Of a stretch of DNA of 64,000 nucleotides, positions 36,470-43,806 are shown piece by piece (positions within the stretch are counted from its first letter, which is position 1; each line of letters starts with the position of its first letter). Under the pieces are notes generated by a model. That model searched no databases, was not told where the DNA came from, and saw only the letters and a list, made by a program, of their open reading frames with translations. Source of the DNA: Streptomyces hygroscopicus subsp. hygroscopicus (GTDB taxonomy: Bacteria; Actinomycetota; Actinomycetes; Streptomycetales; Streptomycetaceae). The position numbers and the translations under genes were made by a program. The stretch covers positions 1 through 64,000 of the forward strand of contig NZ_BSSM01000014.1 of the NCBI RefSeq assembly GCF_030269125.1, written 5' to 3'.

Positions 36470-36696
36470 GGGGACTCCTTCCGGAGTTCATGACTGGTCA
36501 TGTGACAACACAAAGTTACCAGCGTGACTCTTCGAAGCCCAGAGCTGTGGTCGAAGTCTCCCTTATTTGGCGCGAGTCGGTAGATATGCATACCGGCCAG
36601 CAGGCTTTGCCGTGCAGCCACTTGACTACAAAACTGACTGGCGTTTGACTCATCTTGTCAACTCGCTCGAGTGCATGACGATTGGGGGGCTACGAG
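36470..36696. promoter_or_regulatory. divergent regulatory region with repeated TGAC boxes
   Basis: This 227-bp stretch is distinctly more A+T rich than its surroundings. On the regulator side is the perfect palindrome ATGAC-TG-GTCAT (36490-36501) next to TGTGACAAC. On the peptide side are three direct TGACT copies at 36623, 36635 and 36646, spaced 12 and 11 bp, and a TTGAC-TCATCTT-GTCAA inverted repeat (36645-36661). TTGACT at 36622 and TTGACT at 36645 are exactly 17 bp apart, as for a -35/-10 pair, and may be the promoter. Helically phased repeats suggest binding of a multimeric activator. Confidence 0.55.
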
Positions 36697-36840
36697 ATGC
36701 GGAAGAGCCTGATGGCGTTCCTTCTGGTCCTTTGTGTGGGCGCGACCGCCGTACTCGGCTGGTACGTCGAGTCGGCCGGTCCCGGCCGGCCGGTGCCGGT
36801 CAGCAAGCAGGAGAGTGACAGCGGTGCCGTCTGCTGCTGA
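36697..36840 (+). CDS. 47-residue exported or membrane-anchored peptide, candidate signal propeptide
   Basis: A short gene starts at ATG 36697, 7 bases after a G6 ribosome-like site. The product begins MRKS, has a hydrophobic helix LMAFLLVLCVGATAVLGWYV (residues 5-24), then a hydrophilic tail of about 23 residues with PGRPVPVSKQES and a terminal Cys-Cys. This fits a secreted propeptide or small membrane peptide. It is divergent from the HTH-TPR regulator and ends 4 bp before the glycosyltransferase gene, so it is the first gene of that operon. No homologue is recognised. A role as the regulator's ligand is inferred from layout only. Confidence 0.65.
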   Translation: MRKSLMAFLLVLCVGATAVLGWYVESAGPGRPVPVSKQESDSGAVCC

Positions 36841-36844
36841 CCGC

Positions 36845-38044
36845 GTGACCTCTCCCCGCGTGGACCTGCTCACCCGCGAGTACCCGCCCGAGATCTACGG
36901 CGGCGCGGGAGTCCACGTAGCCGAGCTGTCCCGCGGTCTGCGGCGGCTCACGGACGTACGAGTGCGCTGCCTGGGGGAGCCCAGGCGGGAGAAGAACGTC
37001 ACCGCCTACCCGGTCGACGCCGAACTCCTCGCCGCCGACGCGGCGCTGGGTTTCCTCGGCGCGGACCTGGCGATGGCCCGCGACTGCGCGGGCGCGGCGG
37101 TCGTGCACAGCCACACCTGGTACGCCAACATGGCCGGCCACCTCGCCCGCACCCTGCACGGGGCGGCACACGTCATGACGATGCACAGCCTGGAACCGCT
37201 GCGCCCGTGGAAGGCCGAGCAACTGGGCGGCGGCTACGCGCTGTCGAGCTGGATGGAGCGCGCGGCCATCGGCGCGGCGGACCGGATCGTCGCGGTGTCC
37301 GCCGCGATGCGCGAGGACGTCCTGCGCGTCTATCCGCAGGTCGCGCCGGAGCGCGTACGGGTGATCCACAACGGGATCGACCCGGACGCCTACCGGCCCG
37401 ATCCCCGGACCGACGCGCTGCACCGCCACGGTGTCGACCCGGACCGGCCGTACGCGCTGTTCGTCGGCCGGGTCACCCGTCAGAAGGGGCTGCCGCATCT
37501 GCTGCGCGCGGCGTTCGGCCTGCCGCCCGAGGCACAGCTGGTGCTGTGCTGCGGGCAGTCGGACACCCCTGCGATCGCCGCCGAGGTGGCGGCGCTCGTC
37601 GAGGAGTTGCGCGCCGCCCGCGATGGGGTGTTCCGCATCGACGGCATGCTCGACAGCACGTCCGTACGCCAACTGCTCACCCATGCCACCGTGTTCGTGT
37701 GTCCCTCGGTGTACGAGCCGATGGGCATCGTGAACCTGGAGGCGATGGCGTGCGGCACGGCGGTGGTGGCGTCGGCCGTCGGGGGCATCCCCGAGGTCGT
37801 CGCCGACGGTGAGACCGGCACCCTCGTCGGGTTCGAGGCGGTGCCCGACGCCACGGGCGAGCCGGCCGATCCCGAGAAGTTCGCCGAGCGACTCGGCCGC
37901 GCCGTTGCCGAGCTGATCGTCGACCCGGGGCGCGCGGCGCGGTTCGGCGTGGCCGGCAGGGAACGTGCCGTGACGCACTTCTCGTGGGACCGGGCCGCCG
38001 AGCGGACCATGGCGGTCTACGCGGAGGCCATGGCGGCGCGCTGA
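36845..38044 (+). CDS. glgM: corynebacterial-type glycogen synthase / maltose-1-phosphate synthase (GT4)
   Basis: This 399-residue GT-B retaining glycosyltransferase of the actinobacterial GlgA/GlgM group begins VDLLTREYPPEIYGGAGVHVAELS. It has the strongly conserved VHSHTWYANMAGHLA, MHSLEPLRPWKAEQLGGGYALSSWMER and FVGRVTRQKG (donor phosphates). The donor-site motif is CPSVYEPMGIVNLEAMACGTAVVAS. Mycobacterial GlgM makes maltose-1-phosphate from ADP-glucose and glucose-1-phosphate; which of the two activities this copy has is not decidable from sequence. GTG 36845 is 4 bp after the small-peptide stop. If it makes maltose-1-phosphate it would feed GlgE without treS. Confidence 0.88.
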   Translation: MTSPRVDLLTREYPPEIYGGAGVHVAELSRGLRRLTDVRVRCLGEPRREKNVTAYPVDAELLAADAALGFLGADLAMARDCAGAAVVHSHTWYANMAGHLARTLHGAAHVMTMHSLEPLRPWKAEQLGGGYALSSWMERAAIGAADRIVAVSAAMREDVLRVYPQVAPERVRVIHNGIDPDAYRPDPRTDALHRHGVDPDRPYALFVGRVTRQKGLPHLLRAAFGLPPEAQLVLCCGQSDTPAIAAEVAALVEELRAARDGVFRIDGMLDSTSVRQLLTHATVFVCPSVYEPMGIVNLEAMACGTAVVASAVGGIPEVVADGETGTLVGFEAVPDATGEPADPEKFAERLGRAVAELIVDPGRAARFGVAGRERAVTHFSWDRAAERTMAVYAEAMAAR

Positions 38045-38057
38045 GCGCCGGGGAGGG

Positions 38058-40088
38058 TCACTGCACCGGGGGATGCCCCTTCGAGGCCGGGCGGCCGCGC
38101 AGGGGCATCCCCCCGTCCGCGTGCGGGAAGTGGCACGCCACGCCGTCCACCGCCGGCGCGGGCAGGTCGCGCTCGCACGACAGGCGTTGTTCCGCGGGAA
38201 GTCCGCGGTAGACGGGGCAGCGCGCTCGGAAGCCGCAACCGGTGGCCGCGGCGGCCTCCTCGAAGGCGGCGGGCGGCCCGGCGGGCCGGGGGCGCCCGAG
38301 GGTCGGTACGGCGGACAGCAGCAACCGGGTGTACGGGTGCCGCGGCCGGTCGAACACCGCGTCCACGGGGCCGGACTCCACGGTGCGCCCGCCGTGCATC
38401 ACCACCACCCGGTCCGCGAGCTGCCGTACCACCGCGAGGTCGTGCGAGACCAGCAGACAGGCCGGGCTGCCGGGCGCGGAGGTCAGCCGGCGCAGCAGGG
38501 CGATGATCCCGGCCTGCACCGAGACGTCGAGCGCGGAGACGGGCTCGTCCAGCAGGAGCAGTTCGGGGCGGACCGCGAGGGCGCGGGCCAGGGCGACGCG
38601 CTGGCGCTGGCCGCCGGACAGCTGGGGCGGGCGCCGGCCGGCGGTCCCCGGGTCCAGTTCCACCTCGGCCAGCAGCTCACGGACGCGGGCGGCCGTACGG
38701 TCGCGCGGCGCGCGCTGGGCCTCCAGCGGCTCGGCGATGATGCGCGCGATCGTCATGCGCGGGTCCAGGGTCGCCGAGGGGTCCTGGAGCACGATCTGGA
38801 CGCGCCCGCGCATCCGCCGGACCTCCGACCGGCCGAGGCGGGCCGTGTCCCGGCCCAGGACCTCGATCCGGCCCGACTCCGGTGCGCCGAGCGCGATGAT
38901 CCGCTCCAGCGTGGTCGACTTGCCCGCACCTGACTCGCCGACCAGCGCGACGGTCTCGCTGCGCCGGACCTGGAGGTCGGCGTGGTGGACGGCGCGCCGG
39001 CCCCGGTAGGACGCCCGCAGGGCGGTGACGCGCAGGGCCGTGACGTCCCCCGGGGGACGGGGAGCCGGCGGCGCCGAAGTGGGATAGAGGTCCGCCGCCG
39101 TGCGGGCGGCCGTGACCCCGGGGTGCAGACAGGCCACCAGATGCCCGTCGTCGGCCCGCGCCGGCGCCCCGTCGGCCGGCGTCAGCACGGGGTCGTCGCT
39201 CTCGCACTCGGGGCGCGCCACCGGGCAGCGTGGCGCGAACGCGCAGCCCTCCACCGGCTCCCCCGGCGCCGGCGGCGCTCCCGGCATCTGGGACAGGGCG
39301 TGGGCCGCGTCCAGCCGGGGGGCGGCGGCGAGCAGACCCATGGTGTACGGCATCCGGGGATTGCCGAACAACCGGTGCGCCGGGCCCGTCTCCACGACAC
39401 GGCCCGCGTACATCACCGCCACCCGGTCCGCGGCCCCCGCGACCACCCCGAGGTCATGGCTGACCAGCAGCAGGGCCGCTCCCGTCGCCGCACGCGCGTC
39501 CTCCAGCGCGGCGAGGATCTCCGCCTGCGCGGTGACGTCGAGGGCGCTGGTGGGCTCGTCGGCGACGATGACGTCGGGGCGGCCCGCCACCGCCATCGCG
39601 ATCATGGCACGCTGCCGCAGGCCCCCGGAGAGTTCGTGCGGGTAGGCGCGGGCCACCCGCTGCGGCTCGGGCACGCGCAGTTCGGTGAGCAGCTCGACGG
39701 CCCGCTGCCGCGCCGAGCGCCGGCCGGGGCGCGGCCGCTCGTGGATGCGCAGCACCTCGCCGATCTGGTCGCCGACCCGGTGCACCGGCGTGAACGCGGC
39801 CAGCGGATCCTGGAAGACCATGGCGATCCGGCGGCCGCGCAACCGCGCGAGATCGCGCACCGGGAGGCCGACCAGCTCCGTGCCGAGCAGCCGCACCGAG
39901 CCGCGCACCGTCGCCCGGCTGGGCAGGAGGCCGAGCGCCGCGAGCGCGGTGACGGTCTTGCCCGCGCCCGACTCCCCGACGAGGCCGAGCACCTCACCGC
40001 GGCGCAGGACCAGGTCGACGCCGCGCACGGCGGCGTGCTCCGGGCCGAACCCGACGTGCAGATCGCGCAGTTCGAGGACCGTGCTCAT
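38058..40088 (-). CDS. peptide ABC transporter, fused DppD-DppF-type double ATPase
   Basis: The 676-residue protein consists of two complete ABC ATPases. Domain 1 (about 4-260) has Walker A GESGAGKT, signature LSGGLRQRAMIAMA and Walker B VIVADEPTSALD. Domain 2 (about 350-600) has GESGAGKST, LSGGQRQRVALARALA and LLLLDEPVSALD. Each is followed by the oligopeptide-transporter C-terminal Cys motif (CAFAPRCPVARPECESDDP; CGFRARCPVYRGLPAEQRLSCE). It energises the two permeases upstream, since ATG 40088 overlaps the second permease stop. The gene ends 13 bp from the convergent glycosyltransferase gene. Confidence 0.95.
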   Translation of the reverse strand: MSTVLELRDLHVGFGPEHAAVRGVDLVLRRGEVLGLVGESGAGKTVTALAALGLLPSRATVRGSVRLLGTELVGLPVRDLARLRGRRIAMVFQDPLAAFTPVHRVGDQIGEVLRIHERPRPGRRSARQRAVELLTELRVPEPQRVARAYPHELSGGLRQRAMIAMAVAGRPDVIVADEPTSALDVTAQAEILAALEDARAATGAALLLVSHDLGVVAGAADRVAVMYAGRVVETGPAHRLFGNPRMPYTMGLLAAAPRLDAAHALSQMPGAPPAPGEPVEGCAFAPRCPVARPECESDDPVLTPADGAPARADDGHLVACLHPGVTAARTAADLYPTSAPPAPRPPGDVTALRVTALRASYRGRRAVHHADLQVRRSETVALVGESGAGKSTTLERIIALGAPESGRIEVLGRDTARLGRSEVRRMRGRVQIVLQDPSATLDPRMTIARIIAEPLEAQRAPRDRTAARVRELLAEVELDPGTAGRRPPQLSGGQRQRVALARALAVRPELLLLDEPVSALDVSVQAGIIALLRRLTSAPGSPACLLVSHDLAVVRQLADRVVVMHGGRTVESGPVDAVFDRPRHPYTRLLLSAVPTLGRPRPAGPPAAFEEAAAATGCGFRARCPVYRGLPAEQRLSCERDLPAPAVDGVACHFPHADGGMPLRGRPASKGHPPVQ

Positions 40089-40915
40089 GCGGGGACCTCC
40101 GCCCCGGCGGCCGACGGGTCGAGCACGCGGCGCAGTGCCTGGCCGACCAGGTTCACCGCGAGGACGAAGCAGAGCAGCATGCCGGTGGGGAAGAAGAACA
40201 TCCACGGATAGGTGAGCGCCACCTCCGTGCTGTCCGCGATCAGCGTGCCCAGGGAGACGTCGGGCGGCTGGACGCCGAAGCCGAAGTAGGACAGGCCCGC
40301 CTCGCTGATCACCGCGCCGGCCGTGGCGATCGTCGCGTGGGTGATCAGGAACGAGGCCATGTGCGGCAGGATGTGGCGGCGGACGATGCGCAGCGGGCGT
40401 ACGCCCATGTGCCGGGCCGCCGTCACATAGGGGCGCTCGCGCAGCGAGAGCGCCGTCGCCCGCACCGCCCGCGCCGTGAGCATCCAGCCGAGTGCGGCGA
40501 ACGCCCCCGCGTACGCCACCCAGCCCGCCGCGCGCAGCGCGGGCGCCACCATGACGAGCACGAGGAAGCCCGGGACCACGAGGAACAGGTCCACCACGAA
40601 GGTCAGCACACGGTCGGTCCAGCCGCCGAAGTACCCGGCACAGGTGCCGACCAGGGCGGCGAACGCGGTGCTCGCCAGCGCCACGAACAAGCCGATCAGC
40701 AGCGACTTGCGCAGCCCGCGCGCGGTCTGCGCGAACACGTCCTGGCCGATTCTGTTGGTGCCGAACCAGTGTCCCGCGCCCGGCGGGACGCTCAGCGCCC
40801 GGTAGTCGATGTCGGTGGGGGACCACGGGGAGACGTAGGGGCCGAGCACCGCGTACAGGCCCAGCAGCGTGATCAGGGCGAGGCCCACCAGCGCCCCCGG
40901 CAGGGGCGGCAGCAT
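40085..40915 (-). CDS. peptide ABC transporter permease, DppC type
   Basis: The 276-residue permease has about six membrane helices. It has the DppC-type start LITLLGLYAVLGPYVSPWSPTDIDYRAL, then HWFGTNRIGQDVFAQTARGLRKSLLIG, and the ATPase-coupling EAA loop in YVTAARHMGVRPLRIVRRHILPH. ATG 40915 and GTG 40924 are both possible; the GTG overlaps the stop of the first permease. It forms the importer core with the DppB-type permease, and the downstream ATPase overlaps by 4 bp. Substrate class is oligopeptide/nickel-type by family. Confidence 0.92.
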   Translation of the reverse strand: MLPPLPGALVGLALITLLGLYAVLGPYVSPWSPTDIDYRALSVPPGAGHWFGTNRIGQDVFAQTARGLRKSLLIGLFVALASTAFAALVGTCAGYFGGWTDRVLTFVVDLFLVVPGFLVLVMVAPALRAAGWVAYAGAFAALGWMLTARAVRATALSLRERPYVTAARHMGVRPLRIVRRHILPHMASFLITHATIATAGAVISEAGLSYFGFGVQPPDVSLGTLIADSTEVALTYPWMFFFPTGMLLCFVLAVNLVGQALRRVLDPSAAGAEVPA

Positions 40916-40920
40916 GCGTC

Positions 40921-41901
40921 TCACCGGCGCACCCGCGGGTCCAGGACCAGCAGCAGCGCGTCGGCGAGCAGCCCCGCGAGCAGCACCGTCACGGCCGAGA
41001 ACAGGCAGACCGCGACGACCGAGTTGACGTCGCCCTCCTGCGCCGCCTCCAGGAACCAGCTGCCCATGCCGGGCCAGCCGAAGATCTGCTCCGCGAAGAC
41101 CGAACCGGTGAACAGGGTCAGGAAGCCGAAGGAGAAGAACGTCGTCATCGGGATGAGGGAGACCCGCAGTCCGTGCCGGAGCAGCGCCCGGCCGGGTGTG
41201 AGCCCCTTGGCCAGCGCCGTGCGCAGATGGTCGGCGGCGAGCAGATCGAGGGTCGCGGCGCGCTGGTAGCGGCTGTACGAGGCGATCGAGCCGAGCGCCA
41301 CGGTGGCGGCCGGCAGCACCAAATGGGAGGATCGATCGGCCAGTTGGGAAGTCCAGGTGCCCTTGTGGTCCGGCGTGGACTCGCCCGTGTAGCGGATGAC
41401 CGTGTGGCCGAGACAGTGGTTGAAGGAGAGCGCGCCGTCCTTGAGCAGGAGTGCGAGCACGAACGTGGGGACGGACAGGACGAGGAAGGAGAGGACCGTC
41501 ATCGCATGGTCCGGCAGCCGGCCCCGGCGCACCGCCGCCCACACGCCCGCGAGCACCCCGAGCCCGGCCCCGGCCAGCGTCCCGACCAGGAGCAGCCGCA
41601 CGGAGACCCCGATGCGCTCCCCGAGCTGCGCGTTCACCGAGCCCCCGTCGATGGTGCGCCCGAGGTCGCCGTGGAGCGCCCGCCACGCCCAGTGCCCGAA
41701 CCGGGCGAGGACCGGAGTGCTGTCGTCGAGCCCGACCGCGGCCAGTTCGTGGTCGACCGCCGCGGCGGGCGGACGGGGGGTGCGGTCCTCGAAATGGGCG
41801 CGCGGACACAGCGCCGCCGAGGCGACCACGTACGACACGAGGACCGACACGAGGAGGAGCGCGATACTGCGGGTGATGCGCGGCAGCGCACGGCCGGCCA
41901 T
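40921..41901 (-). CDS. peptide ABC transporter permease, DppB type
   Basis: The 326-residue integral membrane protein has the DppB layout: an N-terminal helix IALLLVSVLVSYVVASAAL, a periplasmic-side segment, then helices with the coupling loop ADHLRTALAKGLTPGRALLRHGLR. The typical TGSVFAEQIFGWPGMGSWFLEAA follows. AGGAGACCC precedes ATG 41901. It is first in the leftward permease-permease-ATPase operon, divergent by 132 bp from the binding-protein gene, an unusual split for this transporter family. Confidence 0.93.
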   Translation of the reverse strand: MAGRALPRITRSIALLLVSVLVSYVVASAALCPRAHFEDRTPRPPAAAVDHELAAVGLDDSTPVLARFGHWAWRALHGDLGRTIDGGSVNAQLGERIGVSVRLLLVGTLAGAGLGVLAGVWAAVRRGRLPDHAMTVLSFLVLSVPTFVLALLLKDGALSFNHCLGHTVIRYTGESTPDHKGTWTSQLADRSSHLVLPAATVALGSIASYSRYQRAATLDLLAADHLRTALAKGLTPGRALLRHGLRVSLIPMTTFFSFGFLTLFTGSVFAEQIFGWPGMGSWFLEAAQEGDVNSVVAVCLFSAVTVLLAGLLADALLLVLDPRVRR

Positions 41902-42033
41902 GGGTCTCCTCGAAGAATGGGGGCAGCACGCGGAGTTCATGAGCGCGATACACCACGATGGTAGATTCAACCAAGTTCGTTCGTAAGTCAGTTCGCATTT
42001 TTGGTGATCTCTCGCATTGACCAGGGGGACCTT
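41902..42033. promoter_or_regulatory. divergent promoter region of the peptide importer
   Basis: This 132-bp, locally A+T-rich gap lies between the permease operon and the binding-protein gene. TGGT-AGATTCA-ACCA is a short inverted repeat near 41959-41973. TTGGTT and TATCGC on the minus strand could be a -35/-10 pair (18-base spacing) for the permease operon. This is weak evidence by eye only. Confidence 0.35.
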
Positions 42034-43740
42034 GTGAGCCGATTACGTCGCGCCGGAGCCGTTCTCGGACTGTTGGTGATGACAGTGCTCGTGGGATGCA
42101 GCGGCTCCGGCGGCCCACCGGACGCGCAGCGGACCACGGCGGCCGAGAAGTACGGCGCCCAGGGCATCGGCGCCGCCCCCGTCGACCGACTCCGCGACGG
42201 CGGCACCCTCACCCTCGGCATCCCCGCCTGGCCCACCCAGCTCAACATCCACCAGGTCGACGGCGCCACCGACGAGGTGGCACGGCTCGTCCAACTGGTG
42301 GAACCCGCCCTCTTCCTGCGCGACGCCAGGGGAATCCCGCATCCCGACGCCGACTACCTCCTGTCGGCGAGGGTCACCCGTGCCGCGCCGCAGACCGTGG
42401 TCTACCGGCTCAACCCCAAGGCCCACTGGTCCGACGGGCGGCCCCTCGGGGTCCGGGACTTCGCCGCCCAGTGGCGGGCCATCGGCCTCGGCGACGACCG
42501 CTACCACGTCGCCGACCCGACCGGCTACGACCAGATCGCCTCGGTGAGCGAGGGGCCCGGCGCCCACGACGTGAAGGTCGTCTTCCGCACCCCCTACACC
42601 GACTGGCAGCGGCTGTTCACCCCCCTGTACCCGGCCTCCGCGACCGGCACCCCCGCCCAGTTCAACAAGGGCTGGCTCGACCAGGTCCCGGTCACGGCGG
42701 GGCCGTTCAGGACGGCCTCGCTCGACAACACCACGGAGACCGCCACCGTCGTCCGCGACCCCGGCTGGTGGGGCGCCCGGCCCCGGCTCGACCGGATCGT
42801 GCTGCGCACCCTGCTGCCCAACGCGGCGCTCCAGGCCTACCGCAACGGGGAGATCGACGCCGTCAACGCCGGCACCACCGAGGACTACGCACAGCTGAAG
42901 GGCGCCGAGAACAGCACCATCAGGTGCGGCTCCGCCTGGGACGAGGTGCACATCGCGCTCAACGGCGCGGCCGGTCCGCTGGCCGACATCGACGTGCGGC
43001 ACGCCGTCCAGAAGGCCGTGGACCGGCAGGCGCTGGCGGACGTCGCCGCCAAGGGACTGCCCGTCGGCGTGCCGCTGCTCGGCAACCACATCTTCATGAC
43101 CAACCAGCCCGGCTACGTCGACCACTCCGCGGCGTGGGGCACGTACGACCTCGCCGGGGCGCGCCGCATCCTCGACCGGGCGGGCTGGCGGCAGCGGACC
43201 GCCGGAGCGCCGCGCACCAAGGACGGCAGGACGCTGCGGCTCGAGTTCGTCATCAGCGCGGCGACCAACCGCCTCGGTCTCGACCTCTCGCAGCTCGTCC
43301 AGTCGATGCTGGGACAGGCCGGCATCGAGGTCGACATCGTGAAGGTGCCCGCGAACGACTACATCGCCAAGTACCTGGACCAGGGCGGCTTCGACCTGGC
43401 GATCTTCCGTTTCGTGGACCTCACCTACCCGAGCGACGTCCTGTCGATCTACCGACGGCCGCGCGGCGCCCAGTCCTTCCTCAACTACGGCAGGGTCGGC
43501 GACGCGTCCGTCGACCAGCTGCTGCGCCGGGCCGCCGGCACCCTCGACGAGAAACGCGCCACGGCGCTCTACAACCAGGCGGACGCCGAGATCTGGAGCC
43601 TCGGCCACGACATCGAGCTGTACCAGCGCCCGCAGATGATGGCGGTCCGCGAAGGGCTCGCCAACTACGGGATACCGGGGCTCGGCGACATCGACTGGAC
43701 GAAGGTCGGCTGGACCAAGGCGGCGAGGACACCGTCGTAG
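42034..43740 (+). CDS. peptide ABC transporter substrate-binding lipoprotein (SBP_bac_5)
   Basis: The 568-residue lipoprotein has a signal SRLRRAGAVLGLLVMTVLVGC with the lipobox Cys near residue 22, followed by a family-5 binding domain. Recognisable parts are GGTLTLGIPAWPTQLNIHQ, the VYRLNPKAHWSDGRPLGVRDFAAQW block, DIDVRHAVQKAVDRQALADV and LSIYRRPRGAQSFLNYG. Family members capture oligopeptides, dipeptides or nickel complexes. GTG 42034 is chosen for AGGGGGA 4-5 bases upstream and its position directly before the signal peptide. It is divergent from its permeases and ends 66 bp from the convergent IS701-like gene. Confidence 0.94.
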   Translation: MSRLRRAGAVLGLLVMTVLVGCSGSGGPPDAQRTTAAEKYGAQGIGAAPVDRLRDGGTLTLGIPAWPTQLNIHQVDGATDEVARLVQLVEPALFLRDARGIPHPDADYLLSARVTRAAPQTVVYRLNPKAHWSDGRPLGVRDFAAQWRAIGLGDDRYHVADPTGYDQIASVSEGPGAHDVKVVFRTPYTDWQRLFTPLYPASATGTPAQFNKGWLDQVPVTAGPFRTASLDNTTETATVVRDPGWWGARPRLDRIVLRTLLPNAALQAYRNGEIDAVNAGTTEDYAQLKGAENSTIRCGSAWDEVHIALNGAAGPLADIDVRHAVQKAVDRQALADVAAKGLPVGVPLLGNHIFMTNQPGYVDHSAAWGTYDLAGARRILDRAGWRQRTAGAPRTKDGRTLRLEFVISAATNRLGLDLSQLVQSMLGQAGIEVDIVKVPANDYIAKYLDQGGFDLAIFRFVDLTYPSDVLSIYRRPRGAQSFLNYGRVGDASVDQLLRRAAGTLDEKRATALYNQADAEIWSLGHDIELYQRPQMMAVREGLANYGIPGLGDIDWTKVGWTKAARTPS

Positions 43741-43762
43741 CCCGCGCGCCGGACATGCCACG

Positions 43763-43798
43763 GGCGCGCCCGTCCGGTGGTGAACGGACGGGCGCGCC
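43763..43798. terminator. bidirectional terminator hairpin
   Basis: GGCGCGCCCGTCCG (43763-43776) and CGGACGGGCGCGCC (43785-43798) form a perfect 14-bp stem with an 8-base loop. It lies between the convergent binding-protein gene and the IS701-like gene and probably terminates both. Confidence 0.8.
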
Positions 43799-43806
43799 AC
43801 GGCCGT

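Noticed and set aside
36845..38044. Calling the GT4 enzyme simply glycogen synthase
   Set aside because: The corynebacterial-type group contains both glycogen synthases and maltose-1-phosphate synthases; sequence alone does not decide, so both are stated.
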